DNA of 64,000 nucleotides. It comes from Protopterus annectens. Taxonomy: Eukaryota; Chordata; Ceratodontiformes; Protopteridae. The translations under genes and the position numbers were made by a program. Under the pieces are notes generated by a model. That model did no database searches. It was not told the origin of the DNA and was given only the letters and a program-made list of their open reading frames with translations. Of this stretch, positions 60,310 to 64,000 are shown piece by piece. Within the stretch, counting starts at the first letter, position 1, and the number at the start of each line of letters is the position of its first letter. The stretch spans positions 1,940,763,455 through 1,940,827,454 of the forward strand of contig NC_056735.1 of assembly GCF_019279795.1 (NCBI RefSeq), read 5' to 3'.

Positions 60310-60600
60310 CAGAAGCTGACCCTTGGACTTGCCTGTTTAGGTGCTTTTTTTGTAAAGTTTAAGAACTGTTTTCCCTTACCTTTGCAAGGTACTTTGCAAT
60401 TATAGGCTGTTTAGTGCCTACAATTAATTTCTCCTTATTGACTAGGAGAGTTGAGTGCTTGTATCAGTTTCTGACTTCCTAGTGCTTTCCAGCAGCTTCT
60501 AGAGCAAGTGCTAGTCACAGGGGTTCAGATTTTAGTGCTACTACTACTGAGAAACCAGCTAGTTCTAAGGGAAAATTTGAAGACCGGACTTTCTGGCACC

Positions 60601-62520
60601 TGGAATAGTTTAACTGTAGCCTCGCAGTGATGCACGATGCGAAAAAATGTGCAAACACACACATTTTTAAGCCAGAAAGTTGAAAGGGATAGAAATCAGC
60701 CCAAAAAGGCTAATAAAATTACAATTTCAGAGCTGGAAGCCACTCCTCTAGTGTTAGATAGGCAGTACAATGCTCACCACTCTACCACAGCAAGGTCTGG
60801 ATAGCTCTCAACACAGAAAATAAAGTCCTAAGACAAGCAAAGCCTGAGACATGGACTGGCTAGGAAAAGTGGGAAACGAGCAAACAAGATAGTATTTTTT
60901 TTTGTTGAAACAGGCTAAACAATGCAATAATACATTAAATAAACACAGAAAAGGCTAACCCACTTGAGTGTGTAGTCCTAAACAGTAAATGCAATTAAAA
61001 CTCTACAAAATTAGCAATTTAAAACTTTTTAAATGAAGCAAGGCAAGTGCACAACTGAAAAACGATTTGAGGCAGTAATACAGCAGAATAAGTAGCTAGT
61101 CTACATGTACAGAGAAGTCTATATATATACAGAAAAGCAGCTAAAACACACAAACAATTAAGATACAGTGCAACCTAGAGCACTTGAGTTGTAGCAATAT
61201 TAAGGCAATTACAGTTATAATAAATGCTCTAAAATATACTCTATATTTCCAAAATGTTTGAGAAACACAGTCAGAACACAAGGAGATTCAGGCATTTTTT
61301 TTTTTTTGAAAGGGAAAAGGGAGAAACAGAAGGCCTTCTCAGATGTTCTCTCTGTATTAGGTAGAATGAGCTAATGACACTAGACTGGGAGGAGTGTCCC
61401 AGATCAGATTTACAGTAGGGGCAGGCAACTGCAAAGCCACCAAGTATAACAAGCAGACACGAACAGGGAGGGAGGGTGGAGATAATACTAAAGCTATTAG
61501 CCTACAGACAGTAGACACTACAGAAAGCCACAAAATGAAAGTTTTTAAACAGATAAAGGAGCAAAGAGACTCTACAGAATGCTTTTAACTGCAAACAAAT
61601 CAGTTACCCGTGCAGATTAGTTAATAGCAATAAAATACACTGAAAACTATGCAGCAGGCAATAAAAAGTGCTATATATAAATTTCTAGAAACAATAATCA
61701 GTATAAATAATCCAAAAAAACAGGATACTTATATATCTCAGCTCTGAGTTGTAGTCAATGCCCCACCTCCACTCTGCTCAGTGTGTATAGCATACATATG
61801 AGTGTGGGACATTCTCCGGGGTATTTCTGTGAATGCAAAGCCTACTGTACTATCAACTGACTTAAGTGTGTTACACAAATATTAATAAAGTGTCACTAAT
61901 GTTGGACCATTGCCTCCCATTTATGTGTGGTGTCCCCCAGATGTCCTGCTCTAACAGGTTGAGAGGTATGATTGAGCAGCAAGAGTGTAAATACAGTGTG
62001 CCATACTGACATAGAACAGATATGCATATCAGGTGGTACCTGTGCATATGTTTGTATTAGTAGGTGTACCTGGAAGCCTCATAACAACAGACATTTGATG
62101 CAAAATGTCAGGTAAATAAGCTGTACATGTTAATCTTAGTTTGTGTGCATCCAACAGACATAAATTTCTACAGCTACTGGTTGTTGCATTGCCCTGACAC
62201 ATTTATAGGTTCTAGAATAAGCATGATTATCAGGTTGAAATTGGAGAGGTGGCCAACTGTGTCATGACTTAGTGTCCATGCCTACTACAAACAGCTACAT
62301 GTGCACCTACATAGCTGTCTGAACTCAGCAATACTTTACTCGTAAAACCTGCCTCCACTAAGGTAGAGTAATCCCCTTTGCTGGACAGCAGCAATACATA
62401 AACCACATAATTGGTTGCTATATTGGCTGTACAGGGCCAAGCAGGAACAGGTACTTACTTGGAAGCAAACAAAACCTTTGTCTGAATGAGCATATAAGGT
62501 CACAGGTGAATTACTGTAAG
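60601..62520. other. Unassigned stretch
   Basis: Mostly AT-rich. 60740-60830 read on the minus strand has a weak tRNA-like GTGGTAGAGTGGTGAGCA with no clear B box. Around 61940-61970 a reversed opening of the dispersed family (CTCTAACAGGTTGAGAGGTA) is visible. No gene supported. Confidence 0.4.
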
Positions 62521-63000
62521 GCTAACTATGAGTACAAATTGGACACATCCACCAAGGCCAGTCGCAAGGCCGTCTTCACATATGTCTTCAATCTCAGAGG
62601 CAACAACCCAACCCACCCTGTAATGGTGGTCAATTACACCACATATACACACACACACCACAGCTATAGCAAAACCACTAGTTAAGTGAAAACATCACCC
62701 AACATATCCCACCATCAGTATAGGTGAATATGCATAGCACCCACACCTCTCCCCTCATCATCAGGGAGCAGGTCCATAAATGCCTAATCAAAGTCAACAA
62801 AAGTAAGTCTCCATGGAACCTAATAACATCCCCGTCTGCATCCTACATGAACTCAGGCATATGCTCCTAGCTCCTTTACACACTGTACGCAAGCAAAGCC
62901 TGAGCACCATTGACATCCCATGTGCATGGAAGATGGCCACTGTCATCCCTCTATGCAAAGGTGAATGATGAGTGGTAGATTATGCAATTTACTGGCCCTC
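62521..63000 (+). pseudogene. CR1 ORF2 fragment on the plus strand
   Basis: Reads NYCKANYEYKLDTSTKASRK and FTYVFNLRGNNP, matching the linker region of the other CR1 copies (KANFEKKIAKDSKDNHKAFF and YVRNLGGN). After about 150 damaged bases it continues MEPNNIPVCILHELRHMLLA and AWKMATVIPLCKGE, matching the start of RT (GPDGVPGCVLHYL and EWRTATVVPLHKGG). The palm and catalytic box are absent. It is more diverged than copies 1-4 and in opposite orientation. Confidence 0.8.
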
Positions 63001-63189
63001 AATGGGGGGAACATGACACATCAGGACCGGGAGTGCAATGCAAGTTCATGCTGTGCTGCTAAATGACAGGGGTATGATGTGATTGCAAGTAGTGATTAAT
63101 GATAGTCACTGTTGATGTGCAGGTTCTGTAAATAACTTTGACCAATGTATGAGGTCCTGTGATGTGTTTCCCTGTTTATGTCTTCCAGG

Positions 63190-63597
63190 TGACATGCAGT
63201 GGCCAAGACAGCCAGCATATGCTGCAGATGAAACTACAGCCATCACAGATACCATCATCCAGCACCATGAGGTGATGTTTGGCCATAGCCAACACAATTC
63301 TGCAGAGCGGAATGCCCTGTGGGATTGACCTTGTCCACAGGGTTAACAACTTGGGCCACCATGGACACAGTATGATCAGGTCAGGCATCGGGTGACTGAC
63401 CTGATACACCAGCCATGCAAAAGGGCTTCTGCCATGGCCAGGGACCATACTGCTACAGGTGGGGGTCCTGCCACACAGGCCCCTCTTACACCAACAGAGG
63501 AGCTCCTTGCCAACCTTGGGGTGGTCACCACACATCCAGAAAGCCAACAAACACAAGTTGTGGAGGTGGGTGGCACCCAGGCAACAGGTGAGTAGTA
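63190..63597 (+). pseudogene. Myb/SANT-like exon (Harbinger-type accessory gene)
   Basis: A TTATGTCTTCCAG acceptor precedes an exon reading MQWPRQPAYAADETTAITDT, IIQHHEVMFGHSQHNSAERN and ALWD. A short out-of-frame part with HRVNNLGHHGHS follows, then YDQVRHRVTDLIHQPCKR, ASAMARDHTATGGGPATQAP and LTPTEELLANLGVV. The trihelix-like core, basic helix, TGGGP linker and LTPxEE segment are those of the Myb-like protein paired with PIF/Harbinger transposases. The exon ends GGCAACAG before the donor GTGAGTAG. Two frameshifts, near 63325 and 63370, disable it. Confidence 0.7.
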
Positions 63598-63865
63598 TCC
63601 AGGTAAGGCTCCAGTGCCCATCAAGTGAATACTGTAGCAGTCATGTCATACTGGCTTCTGTAGAGTATCTAGATGTATATGTCAGGTCAAACTGCATTTG
63701 TGGGTGGGATTTTTTAATGCACACAAGTGCACATCTATGATGAAGGACAGCAAATTGTGTAGTATCAGAGCTTGTACTGCACATGTGCAGAAAAAGTAGC
63801 ATTCATCTTGTACCAATGCCACATGTGAGTCTGCTGAAAATACCTCTCCCCCACAACTACATAGG

Positions 63866-63903
63866 TGCTTCTGGTCTGGATGTGGGACAGCAGCCTGAAG
63901 CCA
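63866..63903 (+). pseudogene. Possible mini-exon of the same Myb/SANT-like gene
   Basis: A CTCTCCCCCACAACTACATAG acceptor-like tract is followed by about 38 nt that read ASGLDVGQQPEA and then by a GTGAGTATGG donor. A mini-exon after the Myb exon is also suggested in the minus-strand copy near 4805-4831. Splice sites were judged by eye only. Confidence 0.4.
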
Positions 63904-64000
63904 GTGAGTATGGGATTGTCCTGTTGTGGCTCACCAGTACCCCAGGCATGTTAAGGTCATGCATTTTACCATGCACACAACTGTCACTCTTAGCCATATT

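Larger units (their letters stand above)
56432..60600 (-). mobile_element. Near full-length CR1 LINE, decayed (copy 2)
   Basis: On the minus strand the element runs from a 5' region (60310-60600, non-coding) through a complete ORF1 (59472-60309) and a broken ORF2 (56527-59344) to a 3' end with octamers TGGTTCATAGGGTCATAGG at 56431-56449. It is the most complete CR1 copy here and shows the ORF1 N-terminal zinc-finger region missing from copy 1. Multiple frameshifts in ORF2 place its age between copy 1 and copy 3. The 5' boundary is approximate. Confidence 0.9.

Overview
This window is eukaryotic, almost certainly vertebrate, repeat-dominated DNA. I found no host gene I can name with confidence. 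The recognisable coding matter is nearly all transposable-element protein: two or more L2-like LINEs, at least five CR1-type LINE copies or fragments, one full-length L1/Tx1-like LINE, one RTE-type LINE, one Penelope-like remnant carrying a GIY-YIG domain, and three broken Myb/SANT-like genes of the kind carried by PIF/Harbinger DNA transposons. tRNA-derived SINEs, foldback elements and long AC/AT microsatellites fill much of the rest. CR1 with an esterase-type ORF1, Tx1-like L1, RTE, Penelope and Harbinger together, with no primate- or rodent-type SINEs and no visible LTR retrovirus, suggest a non-mammalian vertebrate such as a lungfish, another early-branching fish or an amphibian. That species guess is inference only.

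Layout. 1-2265: 3' half of an L2-like LINE (+). 3121-4330: rearranged L2-like copy (-). 4414-5419: Myb/SANT-like pseudogene (-). 8401-9066: foldback element split by a tRNA-SINE with its own target-site duplication (TSD). 12690-12925: AT/GT block with a long perfect palindrome. 13773-22194: 8.4-kb L1/Tx1-like insertion bounded by a 16-bp TSD and ending in poly-A, with an unusually long inter-ORF region that holds a tandem duplication. 24933-25111: small TIR element.

25913-38345 is a nest. One old CR1 copy (-) is split by a foldback element (26545-27159), by a younger CR1 (27400-30917) and by an L2-like LINE (about 32170-36690). 41871-43600: truncated CR1 (-). 43796-43920: an L2 tail. 44730-45770: satellite-like tandem repeats. 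45888-47747: tRNA-like SINE whose body is duplicated (about 303 bp) on both sides of a Penelope-like remnant. 47748-53400: a Myb/SANT-like gene fragment whose intron holds an RTE LINE with a perfect 19-bp TSD (48427-50881). 53455-55215: SINE-like and dispersed repeats plus AT tracts. 56432-60600: near full-length, decayed CR1 (-). 62521-63000: CR1 fragment (+). 63190-63905: Myb/SANT-like exons (+).

How the parts relate. The LINE copies would supply reverse transcriptase. The SINE at 8762-9005 shares its 3' tail with the RTE LINE at 50819-50857, so an RTE-type enzyme probably moved it. The foldback elements lack coding capacity and would need an outside transposase; the Myb/SANT fragments show that a Harbinger-type system existed in this genome, but no DDE transposase is present here. 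The most unusual structures are the two foldback elements with near-palindromic arms, the inverted copy of target DNA at the SINE 5' junction, the Penelope remnant between 303-bp direct repeats, and the nested CR1 locus.
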